A DNA stretch of 64,000 nt. Origin: Leucobacter sp042726155 (lineage in GTDB: Bacteria > Actinomycetota > Actinomycetes > Actinomycetales > Microbacteriaceae). Position numbers and translations under genes: made by a program. The notes under the pieces are model-generated. The model did no database searches. It was not told the DNA's origin and worked only from the letters and a program-made list of their open reading frames with translations. The stretch spans positions 186,001 through 250,000 of the forward strand of contig NZ_JBHXHV010000003.1 in assembly GCF_042726155.1 (NCBI RefSeq), read 5' to 3'. This document shows, one piece after another, positions 17,184 to 24,902 of the stretch (the first letter of the stretch is position 1; each line of letters opens with the position of its first letter).

Positions 17184-17600
17184 GATTAACTCCTCGTTCT
17201 TGGCACGACGAATGCGGGAGCACGCCAAAGCTGAGTCGAGCACGACTGCGGACACAGCGCAGGTGTCGACGGGCGGCCCCTCAATTGGCCAGTTGTCTAT
17301 TGCGGAGGATCGGGCCGCACTCGACTTCCCGCACCCCGGGGCACCGAATTTCGGCACTGGATATCCCGGAGCGGATCAGGAAGAATGGCACGCGGCCGCC
17401 CTCAACGCTGACTCGACGCTAACAATGGACGGTGGCGAAGTGCAAGGTACGCTCGGCGCCGGTCGGGTACTCAGAACGCCTCTTCCCTGCGCTGATCTGG
17501 GGTTTCTTCTCGCAGTTATCGTTACCTGTTCGTTACCAAAGGTCGTCGCATTCGCCCGCTGTGAAGTGACATGGCCCTGCGGCGGAGCGAACACGACTGC
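17184..17600. other. Long intergenic region upstream of proV
   Basis: About 420 bp without a convincing gene. It holds the minus-strand proV leader and promoter, which I cannot place exactly. A short direct repeat CGTTACC occurs at 17520-17526 and 17531-17537 (period 11, one helix turn), preceded by GTTATC at 17515; this is a possible operator. An open frame of 159 codons on the plus strand (17200-17679) runs into the T-box and has no ribosome site, so I do not call it. Confidence 0.5.
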
Positions 17601-17602
17601 GC

Positions 17603-17608
17603 TAGAAT
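17603..17608 (+). promoter_or_regulatory. Putative -10 element of the ileS T-box leader
   Basis: TAGAAT fits the actinobacterial -10 pattern TANNNT. It lies just before the structured T-box leader, placing the transcript start near 17614. No clear -35 hexamer is seen at 16-18 bp. Confidence 0.45.
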
Positions 17609-17613
17609 GGCAC

Positions 17614-17862
17614 GAACGACTGCGAACCGACCATCATCGGGGAGTCTTTGGAAGAACGGCAGTGCGATGTTTCGGGTGACCGGGGCTCGCGTGCTCAGTA
17701 GAACCGAACGGGTAGGACCCGTCATCGTCCAATGAAGCGGCCACCGCGCACCCCACAGGGTGACGCGGGCGGCAAGCAGGGTGGTACCGCGGGAAACGGA
17801 TTGCGATCCGAGTCTCGTCCCGGCACAGGCACATTGACCGACGCCGGACCGAGAAGGAACCC
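17614..17862 (+). promoter_or_regulatory. T-box leader (tRNA-Ile sensing, ultrashort Stem I, translational)
   Basis: The leader directly precedes ileS. Short Stem I: CCGA (17627-17630) and TCGG (17637-17640), with loop CCATCA that contains the Ile specifier ATC (17633-17635). A second hairpin ACGGG-TAGGA-CCCGT is at 17708-17722. The hallmark T-box AGGGTGGTACCGCG occurs at 17778-17791; its TGGT would pair with the ACCA end of uncharged tRNA-Ile, and flanking CGCGG/CCGCG (17764-17768, 17787-17791) close the helix. TCTCGTCCCGGC (17813-17824) can pair with GCCGGACCGAGA (17843-17854) and so hide part of the ribosome site GAGAAGG. No U-tract is present. Uncharged tRNA-Ile would free the ribosome site and raise IleS synthesis. 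Confidence 0.9.
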
Positions 17863-20800
17863 ATGCCGTACCCTCAGCAGCCCACGGGAACCACGCCCAC
17901 CACCGATTCCAAGACGACTGGCGCAGCCGCTGGTGTGTCGCCGTCGCCGAAGCTTCCCGAGCTCGAGCGACAGGTGCTCGAATTCTGGTCGGCCGACGAC
18001 ACGTTCAGGGAATCTATTCGGCGTCGCGAGGGTGCGCCCGAGTGGGTGTTTAACGATGGCCCGCCGTTCGCGAACGGACTTCCGCACTATGGCCACCTAC
18101 TCACCGGGTACGCGAAAGACGTCTTTCCTCGGTTCCAGACGATGCGAGGCAAGAAGGTCGAACGGCGTTTCGGCTGGGACACGCACGGCCTGCCCGCTGA
18201 GCTGGAGGCGATGAAGCAGCTCGGTATCACCGAGAAGTCCGAGATCGAAGACATGGGCGTCGCGGCCTTCAATGGCAAGGCGCGCGCGTCGGTGCTGCAG
18301 TACACCCGAGAGTGGGAAGAATACGTCACGCGCCAGGCGCGCTGGGTAGATTTCGAGCACGGCTACAAGACGCTGGATCTGAGCTACATGGAAAGCGTCA
18401 TCTGGGCGTTTAAGCGGCTCTACGATGGTGGTCTCGCGTACGAGGGTTCGCGCATCTTGCCGTACTGCTGGCGTGACGAGACGCCGCTCTCGAATCACGA
18501 GCTGCGCATGGACGACGACGTCTACCAAATGCGCCAGGATCCCTCGGTTACGGTTGCCTTCCCGCTCGTGGGGGACCGCGCGAGCGCACTCAATCTCAGC
18601 GATGTGCGAGCGCTCGCCTGGACGACAACGCCGTGGACGCTGCCGACGAATGCCGCCCTCGCGGTCGGCCCCGACATCTCGTACGCGGTCGTTGTTGCTG
18701 GCCCCGCCGGTGCCGCCGACGGCGGTGCCGCTGGCGAGGCGCGTTATCTGCTCGCGCGAGACCTCGTCGGAGCGCACGCGAAAGACCTCGGCTACGGCTC
18801 GGCAGAGGACGCCGTAGTTGCCGTGTCGCGCGAGGTGCGCGGTGCCGAGCTGCTCGGTGTGCGCTACGCGCCGCTCTTCGACTACTTCTCGGACGCGGAG
18901 ACGTGGGGCACAGAGAACAGCTGGCAGATCCTCGTCGATGACTACGTGTCGACGACGGACGGCACCGGAATCGTGCACCAGGCGCCCGCCTACGGTGAGG
19001 ATGACCACCGCATTGCATCGGCGGCGGGCATCCCGACGATCTTGAGCGTCGACGAGGGCGGCCGCTTCATCGCGGCGGTGACCGATGTCGCTGGCGAGCT
19101 GTGGATGGATGCCAACCGGCCGCTCATCCGACTCGTGCGTGAGCGCGGCCGTTTGCTGCGCGAGCAGAGCTATGAGCACTCCTACCCGCACTGCTGGCGG
19201 TGCCGCAACCCGCTGATCTATAAGGCCGTCTCCAGCTGGTTCGTGCGCGTCACGGATATCAAGGAGCGCATGCTCGAGACGAACGAGCAGATCACCTGGG
19301 TTCCCGAAAACGTGAAGCACGGTCAGTTCGGCAAGTGGCTTGAGGGCGCGCGTGACTGGTCGATCAGCCGCAACCGCTATTGGGGCAGCCCGATCCCGGT
19401 GTGGAAGAGCGATGACCCTGAGTACCCGCGCGTCGACGTGTACGGCTCGGTCGCTGACCTCGAGGCCGACTTCGGTGAACTGCCGCGAAATGAGGCGGGG
19501 GAGGTGGATCTGCATCGCCCCTACATCGACAGCCTGACTCGCCCGAATCCGAGCGACCCCACTGGCCGCTCGACGATGCGACGCATTGAAGACGTGCTTG
19601 ATGTCTGGTTCGACTCTGCTTCAATGCCGTTCGCCCAGGCGCACTATCCGTTTGAGAATCAAGAGTGGTTCGAGACGCACCAGCCCGCCGACTTCATCGT
19701 TGAGTACATCGGTCAAACGCGTGGTTGGTTCTACGTGCAGCACGTGCTCGCGACGGCGCTGTTTGACCGGCCAGCATTCACGAGCGTGATCAGTCACGGC
19801 ATTGTGCTCGGCTCCGACGGCAACAAAATGTCGAAGTCACTGCGCAACTACCCCGACGTCAATGAGGTGTTTGACCGCGACGGCTCGGATGCGATGCGCT
19901 GGTTCCTCATGGCCTCACCGGTGGTGCGCGGCGGCAATCTCATCGTGACCGAAGAAGGGATTCGCGAGGGCGTACGGCAGTTTATCTTGCCCCTCTGGAG
20001 CACGTGGTACTTCTTCTCGCTGTACGCGAACGCCGACGGGATCGAGGCCGAGCGTCGCACGGACTCCACCGACCCGCTCGATCGCTACATCCTGGCCAAA
20101 ACTGGTCGACTCGTGCGCGACGTCGAGGCGCACCTCGAAGCGCTCGACACGACTTCGGCATCCGAGGCGCTTCGCGCGTACGCCGAGGTACTGACTAACT
20201 GGTACGTCAGGCGATCACGCGACCGATTCTGGGAGGGCGTCTCCGGCGAGAATGGAAAACCAGAAAATCGCCAGGCCTTTGACACGCTCTACACGGTGCT
20301 CGAGACGGTGGCTCGCGTCGCTGCGCCGCTCGCCCCGCTCGTCACCGAGGAGCTGTGGCGCGGCCTGACCGGAGGGCGCTCAGTGCACCTGACCGATTGG
20401 CCCGAAGCGTCGGAGTTCCCTGACGACGAGGTACTTGTCTCGGCAATGGATGAGGTGCGGCAGATCACGTCGCAGGCGCTTGCTCTGCGAAAGAGCCGGG
20501 GTCTTCGTGTGCGTTTGCCGCTGGCCTCGCTCACCGTGGTCGACGCGCATCCGGCGGCGCTCGAACCCTTCGCGGACATCCTTCGTGAGGAGCTGAACGT
20601 GAAGTCGGTCGAGCTCGTGCAACAGTCGCCGACGAGCGCCGACGAACACGGCATTGTGCAGACGCTGTCTGTGAACGCCCGCGCTGCCGGTCCGCGACTG
20701 GGCAAGCAGGTGCAGCAAGCGATCAAGGCCGCGAAGTCGGGAGACTGGAGCGAGCAGGGCGGCACAGTGGTGGCCGGGGGTATCGCCCTGGAGCCCCACG

Positions 20801-21249
20801 AGTACGAGCTGACGCTTCGTGCCAGTTCGAGCGACGATGACGGCGACGGTGGGCCGGCCCTCACGCTGCTCCCGGGAGGCGGATTTGTGCTGCTCGATAC
20901 GGTGCTGACCCCCGAGCTTGAGGCAGAAGGCATTGCGCGCGACGCGATCCGGGCCGTTCAGGAGGCGCGCAAGAACGCTGGTCTTGAGGTGAGCGATCGC
21001 ATCGTGCTCGCGTTGAACGCGGAACCCGCCTACGCTGCCGCGCTGCAAACGCACGCTGCGCTCATTGCCGCAGAGACGCTCGCCGAGGGCTTCGCGGTAC
21101 AGGAGTCGGTCGGACTCGATGCCATCGTCGATGACCTCGTGTCCCCGGGTAACGGCGTGCACGTCACAGCCGCGCGCGCGCTCGGCGCCGAAAAAGAGGT
21201 CATTGTCGTGACTATCGACGCGACAGATTTGACGGGAGCGACCGCATGA
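17863..21249 (+). CDS. ileS: Isoleucine--tRNA ligase
   Basis: A class I synthetase of 1128 aa that charges tRNA-Ile. The HIGH motif is HYGH (residues 75-78, in GLPHYGH) and KMSKS lies at 655-659. The editing insertion includes TTTPWTLPTNAA (about 250), which is typical for IleRS. The length and the absence of a bacterial C-terminal zinc finger fit the long, eukaryote-like IleRS type of actinobacteria, often linked to mupirocin tolerance. The ATG at 17863 follows GAGAAGG, which is inside the T-box sequestering helix. It overlaps folC as ATGA. Confidence 0.96.
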   Translation: MPYPQQPTGTTPTTDSKTTGAAAGVSPSPKLPELERQVLEFWSADDTFRESIRRREGAPEWVFNDGPPFANGLPHYGHLLTGYAKDVFPRFQTMRGKKVERRFGWDTHGLPAELEAMKQLGITEKSEIEDMGVAAFNGKARASVLQYTREWEEYVTRQARWVDFEHGYKTLDLSYMESVIWAFKRLYDGGLAYEGSRILPYCWRDETPLSNHELRMDDDVYQMRQDPSVTVAFPLVGDRASALNLSDVRALAWTTTPWTLPTNAALAVGPDISYAVVVAGPAGAADGGAAGEARYLLARDLVGAHAKDLGYGSAEDAVVAVSREVRGAELLGVRYAPLFDYFSDAETWGTENSWQILVDDYVSTTDGTGIVHQAPAYGEDDHRIASAAGIPTILSVDEGGRFIAAVTDVAGELWMDANRPLIRLVRERGRLLREQSYEHSYPHCWRCRNPLIYKAVSSWFVRVTDIKERMLETNEQITWVPENVKHGQFGKWLEGARDWSISRNRYWGSPIPVWKSDDPEYPRVDVYGSVADLEADFGELPRNEAGEVDLHRPYIDSLTRPNPSDPTGRSTMRRIEDVLDVWFDSASMPFAQAHYPFENQEWFETHQPADFIVEYIGQTRGWFYVQHVLATALFDRPAFTSVISHGIVLGSDGNKMSKSLRNYPDVNEVFDRDGSDAMRWFLMASPVVRGGNLIVTEEGIREGVRQFILPLWSTWYFFSLYANADGIEAERRTDSTDPLDRYILAKTGRLVRDVEAHLEALDTTSASEALRAYAEVLTNWYVRRSRDRFWEGVSGENGKPENRQAFDTLYTVLETVARVAAPLAPLVTEELWRGLTGGRSVHLTDWPEASEFPDDEVLVSAMDEVRQITSQALALRKSRGLRVRLPLASLTVVDAHPAALEPFADILREELNVKSVELVQQSPTSADEHGIVQTLSVNARAAGPRLGKQVQQAIKAAKSGDWSEQGGTVVAGGIALEPHEYELTLRASSSDDDGDGGPALTLLPGGGFVLLDTVLTPELEAEGIARDAIRAVQEARKNAGLEVSDRIVLALNAEPAYAAALQTHAALIAAETLAEGFAVQESVGLDAIVDDLVSPGNGVHVTAARALGAEKEVIVVTIDATDLTGATA

Positions 21250-22586
21250 ACGGCGCAGAACGCGTATACACGGCACTGATTGAGCGCGTGGGGGAGGCGC
21301 AGCCGCGCCCGCGCATCGAGCCGGTGCGACGACTGGCCGAGCTCGCCGGATCGCCGCAGCTCTCCTACCCCGTGATTCACGTCGCGGGAACGAATGGGAA
21401 GACATCGACGAGTCGGGCGATCGCCTCGCTGATGCGAGCGCACGGACTGCGAACGGGCCTCTTTACGAGCCCGCACCTCGTCGAGTTCACCGAGCGATTC
21501 CAGTTGGACGGTGAGCCGATCGATGGCGAGGTACTCGCCTCGGCGTGGGACGAACTGCAGTTGCCACTGCAGGTCGCCGACGCCGAGCTCGTCGCCGCCG
21601 GGCACGGACCGATCACGTTCTTCGAGGCACTGGCCGTGCTGGCGTTTGCGGCGTTCGCCGACGCTCCCGTTGATGTCGCAGTGATTGAGGTTGGCATGGG
21701 CGGCGAGTGGGACGCCACGAACATCGTGGACGCCCGCGTCGCCGTTTTCACCCCGATCGGCCTTGATCACACCGCGATTCTCGGCCCCGATGTCGAGACG
21801 ATCGCTCGAACAAAGGCGGGCATCATCAAGGATGGCGCCATCGTTGTCTCTGCGGTGCAGGAGCCCGAGGCGCTGTCCGAGCTCAGTGACGCTGCGGCGC
21901 GCCATGGTGCCTCGATCGCGGTGCAGGGACGCGATTTCTCACTGCTCGATGACCGCGTCGCGGTGGGTGGTCGACAGATCGACGTGGTGGGTATGGCCGG
22001 TCACGCGTACGATCCGGTCTTCGTACCGTTGTACGGGCGGCATCAAGCCGAGAACGCGACGCTCGCCATCGCCGCTGTTGAAGCGTTCTTCGGTGCCGAA
22101 CGCCCCGTGCCCGAGGAGGTGCTCGACGACGGGTTCGGCGGGCTCACCTCTCCTGGACGCCTGCAGCTCATTGGCACCGAACCGATCGTGTATGTCGACG
22201 CGGCGCACAACCCGCACGGTGCAGCTGCGCTCGTCTCGGCGGTCGAAGACTCGTTCAACTTCGAGGAGCTGGCCCTGGTCATCGGTGTCCTGGAAGAAAA
22301 GGATGTCGCCGGTCTACTCGCTACCCTCGCGCCGATCGCGCACCGCGTGACGCTCACCCCGGTTGACTCGCCCCGGAGCACACCGATCCTCGACCTGCAA
22401 GATATGGCTGAGGCAGAAATTCCCGGGACGCCGATCGAAATAGCCGACTCCCTCCCCGAGGCACTCGATGAAGCTCGGGGGTGGGCTGCGCGTGCTGATG
22501 GGCGCGCCGTGCTCGTAATGGGATCCGTGCTGCTCGCGGGCGAGGCCATTTCGTTTTCACGCGCCGATGGCTGGGGGATCGCGTGA
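21246..22586 (+). CDS. folC: Folylpolyglutamate synthase / dihydrofolate synthase
   Basis: A Mur-ligase-like ATP-dependent enzyme of 446 aa that adds glutamate to folates (and, in bifunctional forms, to dihydropteroate). The P-loop AGTNGKTS is at about residues 47-54, followed by the folate signature LFTSPHLVEFTER and the Mg/ATP stretch VGMGGEWDATN. The C-terminal domain with DAAHNPHG matches the Mur ligase C-domain. It overlaps ileS by ATGA and the next gene by GTGA; the ileS-folC-DUF4233-ndk order is common in actinobacteria. Confidence 0.95.
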   Translation: MNGAERVYTALIERVGEAQPRPRIEPVRRLAELAGSPQLSYPVIHVAGTNGKTSTSRAIASLMRAHGLRTGLFTSPHLVEFTERFQLDGEPIDGEVLASAWDELQLPLQVADAELVAAGHGPITFFEALAVLAFAAFADAPVDVAVIEVGMGGEWDATNIVDARVAVFTPIGLDHTAILGPDVETIARTKAGIIKDGAIVVSAVQEPEALSELSDAAARHGASIAVQGRDFSLLDDRVAVGGRQIDVVGMAGHAYDPVFVPLYGRHQAENATLAIAAVEAFFGAERPVPEEVLDDGFGGLTSPGRLQLIGTEPIVYVDAAHNPHGAAALVSAVEDSFNFEELALVIGVLEEKDVAGLLATLAPIAHRVTLTPVDSPRSTPILDLQDMAEAEIPGTPIEIADSLPEALDEARGWAARADGRAVLVMGSVLLAGEAISFSRADGWGIA

Positions 22587-23080
22587 GCGACGGCACGGGT
22601 CAGGGCAGAGGAGCAGCGGGCGACGGGTCTGACCGCGAGGAGCCCGAGCTGACGCTCTCGCCATCGGAGACCGCGGCGCACAACTCCGCGATGCGCATCG
22701 CTGGGGCGCGACGTGGGCCGACTTCCACGCAGAAGGCACTCGCCTCAATCGTGCTCGGTTTCGAATTGTTCATCGTCGTGCTCATCGGACTGACGCTGTT
22801 CGGGCTTGCCACGCTTGAACCGCGGGAGCTCGGGCTGTATCTAGGCGGCGGCCTCGCCGTCGTTATTTTGGTGGGGCTCGCGGCCATGCGTCGGGGGCGC
22901 GTCGGCATCATCATCGGGTGGGTCGTGCACGCGCTCATGCTGCTCGTCGCCATCATTCTGCCGATGACACTGATCGTCAGCGTGCTGTTCACCGCACTGT
23001 GGGTGTACTGCATGGTGCGCGGCTCGCGCATCGATCGGGATCGCGCCGCCTGGCTGGCCACGCAGAGCGAGGCGGGCTGA
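22583..23080 (+). CDS. DUF4233 membrane protein
   Basis: A 165-aa protein with a polar N-terminus of about 50 residues and four hydrophobic segments (starting ASIVLGFELFIVVLIGLTL). The pattern and its place between folC and ndk identify the actinobacterial DUF4233 family, of unknown function. It starts at a GTG that overlaps the folC stop (GTGA). The N-terminal polar segment is acidic and probably disordered; the C-terminus is basic and cytoplasmic. Confidence 0.85.
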   Translation: MSDGTGQGRGAAGDGSDREEPELTLSPSETAAHNSAMRIAGARRGPTSTQKALASIVLGFELFIVVLIGLTLFGLATLEPRELGLYLGGGLAVVILVGLAAMRRGRVGIIIGWVVHALMLLVAIILPMTLIVSVLFTALWVYCMVRGSRIDRDRAAWLATQSEAG

Positions 23081-23201
23081 GTTATTGACGCTCGGCGGTT
23101 CGCTACACTCTGATCGAGCCGCTCTGTTGCGGCACAGCTCGAATTCGCGTCACGAAGTGCGCGAAAACCAGATCGTGCATCATGAAACCTGAGGAGTACC
23201 T

Positions 23202-23618
23202 ATGTCGGTAGAAGAAACCCTGATCCTGGTCAAGCCCGACGGTGTCGAACGCGGACTCACTGGTGAGATCATCCGTCGTATCGAGGCAAAGGGCTACCGC
23301 CTGACCGGGCTGCGCTTTGTCGATCCTGATCGCGATCTGCTTGCAGCGCACTACGCCGAACACGCGGGCAAGCCCTTCTATGAGCCGCTGCTCGAGTTCA
23401 TGTCGTCGGGCCCGTCGATCGCGATTCGTGCCCGGGGTGAGCGCGTCATCGAGGGTTTCCGCTCGCTCGCCGGGACGACTGACCCGACGACTGCGGCTCC
23501 CGGTACTATTCGCGGCGACCTCGGCCGCGACTGGGGCCTCAAGGTGCAGCAGAACCTCGTGCACGGATCCGATTCACCCGAATCGGCCGCGCGCGAGCTC
23601 GCACTCTGGTTCGCCTAG
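23202..23618 (+). CDS. ndk: Nucleoside diphosphate kinase
   Basis: A 138-aa NDK that moves the gamma-phosphate from ATP to NDPs and dNDPs through a phosphohistidine. His121 lies in the signature NLVHGSDSPESA, and the N-terminal ETLILVKPDGV is typical. GAGGAGTACC precedes the ATG. It closes the ileS-folC-DUF4233 cluster but has its own 121-bp upstream gap, which holds TTGACG (23085-23090) and TACACT (23104-23109) with a spacer that is too short for a standard promoter. Confidence 0.97.
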   Translation: MSVEETLILVKPDGVERGLTGEIIRRIEAKGYRLTGLRFVDPDRDLLAAHYAEHAGKPFYEPLLEFMSSGPSIAIRARGERVIEGFRSLAGTTDPTTAAPGTIRGDLGRDWGLKVQQNLVHGSDSPESAARELALWFA

Positions 23619-23642
23619 GCTGACGATGTCGGCGGCTCGCGA

Positions 23643-23648
23643 TAGCGT
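23643..23648 (+). promoter_or_regulatory. Putative leaderless -10 element of the YcaQ-like gene
   Basis: TAGCGT (TANNNT pattern) ends exactly 6 nt before the ATG at 23655. Transcription would start at or next to the start codon. No ribosome site is seen upstream of this ATG, which agrees with a leaderless mRNA. Confidence 0.5.
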
Positions 23649-23654
23649 GCCAGC

Positions 23655-24872
23655 ATGTCGCTGACACTCACCGCGAGCGAGGCTCGCCGCACCGCCCTTG
23701 CCGCGCAGGGTTTTGCCAACACGGCGCGGCTGCGCAAGCGCCGGCCATTTGATGCTGCCCTCGGTCGACTGCACGTGCTGCAAATTGACTCGGTCAATGT
23801 CTTCGCGCGCAGTCACTACCTCCCTGTGTTTTCACGCCACGGCAGTTACGACGCGTCGGCGCTCGATCGGCAGTTGTGGCACAGCGGCGAATTTACCGAG
23901 TACTGGGCGCATGAGGCGGCCTTTATTCCGGTGGCGGATCGCCCGCTCTTCCAGTGGCGAATGGCCGAACGGCGCGCCCGCGACGAGCGCAGCGGCAATG
24001 CTGCTGCGCTCGCGCCGGTGCTCGCTCGAGTGAGGTCGCAACTCGCGGCTGAGGGTCCGTCGTTCGTGCGCGAGCTGGAAAACGGCCCGCGCGCGAACCG
24101 TGGTCCGTGGTGGGACTGGAGTGAAACGAAGCGCGCCGTCGAAGTGCTGTTTGCGTGGGGCGAAGTAGTGACCGCGGGGCGCGAGGGCTTTCAACGGCGC
24201 TACGCACTCGCCGAGCAGGTACTGCCCGAGTCGGGCCTCGGTGTCGTGCCGGTTGTGGAAGCGCAGCGATCGCTGATCGCGCAGGCCGCGCGATCGCTCG
24301 GGGTCGGAACGCTCGCGGACCTCGCTGATTACCACCGGCTCAAGACTGCGCCGGCCCGCGCAGCCGTCGAAGTTCTCGAGGCAGAGGGTGAGCTGATCCC
24401 GGTGACGGTTGCGGGCTGGCTCACGTCAGCCGGCAAGCCCGAACGCGCGTGGATGCACCGAGACGCAACGTTGCCGACCCGACTGGCGCCCGATGCACTG
24501 TTGACACCGTTTGACCCTGTGGTCTGGTTCCGGCCGCGGGCCGAGCGACTGTTCGATTTTCACTACCGCATCGAGATCTATACGCCGAAAGAGAAGCGGC
24601 AGTTCGGGTATTACTGTTTGCCGTTGATGGTCGGTGGGCGACTGGTCGGGCGCATCGATCTCAAGGCCGATCGCGCGCAGCGCGCACTGCTCGTGCAGGC
24701 CGCCTGGCAGGAGCCGGGGGCACCGCGGCACACCCCCGAAGTTGCGGCTGAGCTGCTCGCGCAGGCCGCGGAGTGGCAGGGGCTCGACGAGATTCGCGTC
24801 TCAAACGTTGGAAATCTCAGCATTGGCAACTTAGCCCTACCTGACCGCAACCCCGCGCCTCTAAAACCATGA
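23655..24872 (+). CDS. Winged-helix DNA glycosylase of the YcaQ/AlkZ family
   Basis: A 405-aa protein of Pfam family HTH_42 (winged-helix). Members include AlkZ and E. coli YcaQ, which unhook interstrand crosslinks or remove bulky alkylated bases. A Q-hydrophobic-D motif (Gln43-Ile44-Asp45 in VLQIDSV) matches the catalytic QxD of the YcaQ branch rather than the QxQ of AlkZ. Other conserved parts are EYWAHEAAFIP and the C-terminal LLTPFDPVVWFRPR. It directly precedes uvrB, which supports a repair role. Start: the ATG at 23655 with a 6-nt-upstream -10 element suggests a leaderless transcript. Confidence 0.8.
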   Translation: MSLTLTASEARRTALAAQGFANTARLRKRRPFDAALGRLHVLQIDSVNVFARSHYLPVFSRHGSYDASALDRQLWHSGEFTEYWAHEAAFIPVADRPLFQWRMAERRARDERSGNAAALAPVLARVRSQLAAEGPSFVRELENGPRANRGPWWDWSETKRAVEVLFAWGEVVTAGREGFQRRYALAEQVLPESGLGVVPVVEAQRSLIAQAARSLGVGTLADLADYHRLKTAPARAAVEVLEAEGELIPVTVAGWLTSAGKPERAWMHRDATLPTRLAPDALLTPFDPVVWFRPRAERLFDFHYRIEIYTPKEKRQFGYYCLPLMVGGRLVGRIDLKADRAQRALLVQAAWQEPGAPRHTPEVAAELLAQAAEWQGLDEIRVSNVGNLSIGNLALPDRNPAPLKP

Positions 24873-24889
24873 ATGTCGGTGGTGCCGAG

Positions 24890-24895
24890 TACGCT
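24890..24895 (+). promoter_or_regulatory. Putative leaderless -10 element of uvrB
   Basis: TACGCT (TANNNT) lies 7 nt before the preferred uvrB ATG at 24903. This supports that start over the in-frame ATG at 24873 and suggests a leaderless mRNA. I see no convincing LexA box around it. Confidence 0.5.
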
Positions 24896-24902
24896 CGAAG
24901 AT

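Noticed and set aside
17200..17679. Possible 159-aa protein in the proV-ileS gap
   Set aside because: It runs through the T-box Stem I, has no ribosome site and no recognisable domain.
18097..19515. Long open frame of 472 codons on the minus strand inside ileS
   Set aside because: It is antisense to a certain gene, Arg/Val-rich without any domain, and has no ribosome site. High-GC codon bias produces such frames.
23085..23109. Sigma-70-like promoter of ndk (TTGACG, TACACT)
   Set aside because: The spacer is only 13 bp; neither hexamer has a partner at 16-18 bp, so I did not list it as a promoter.
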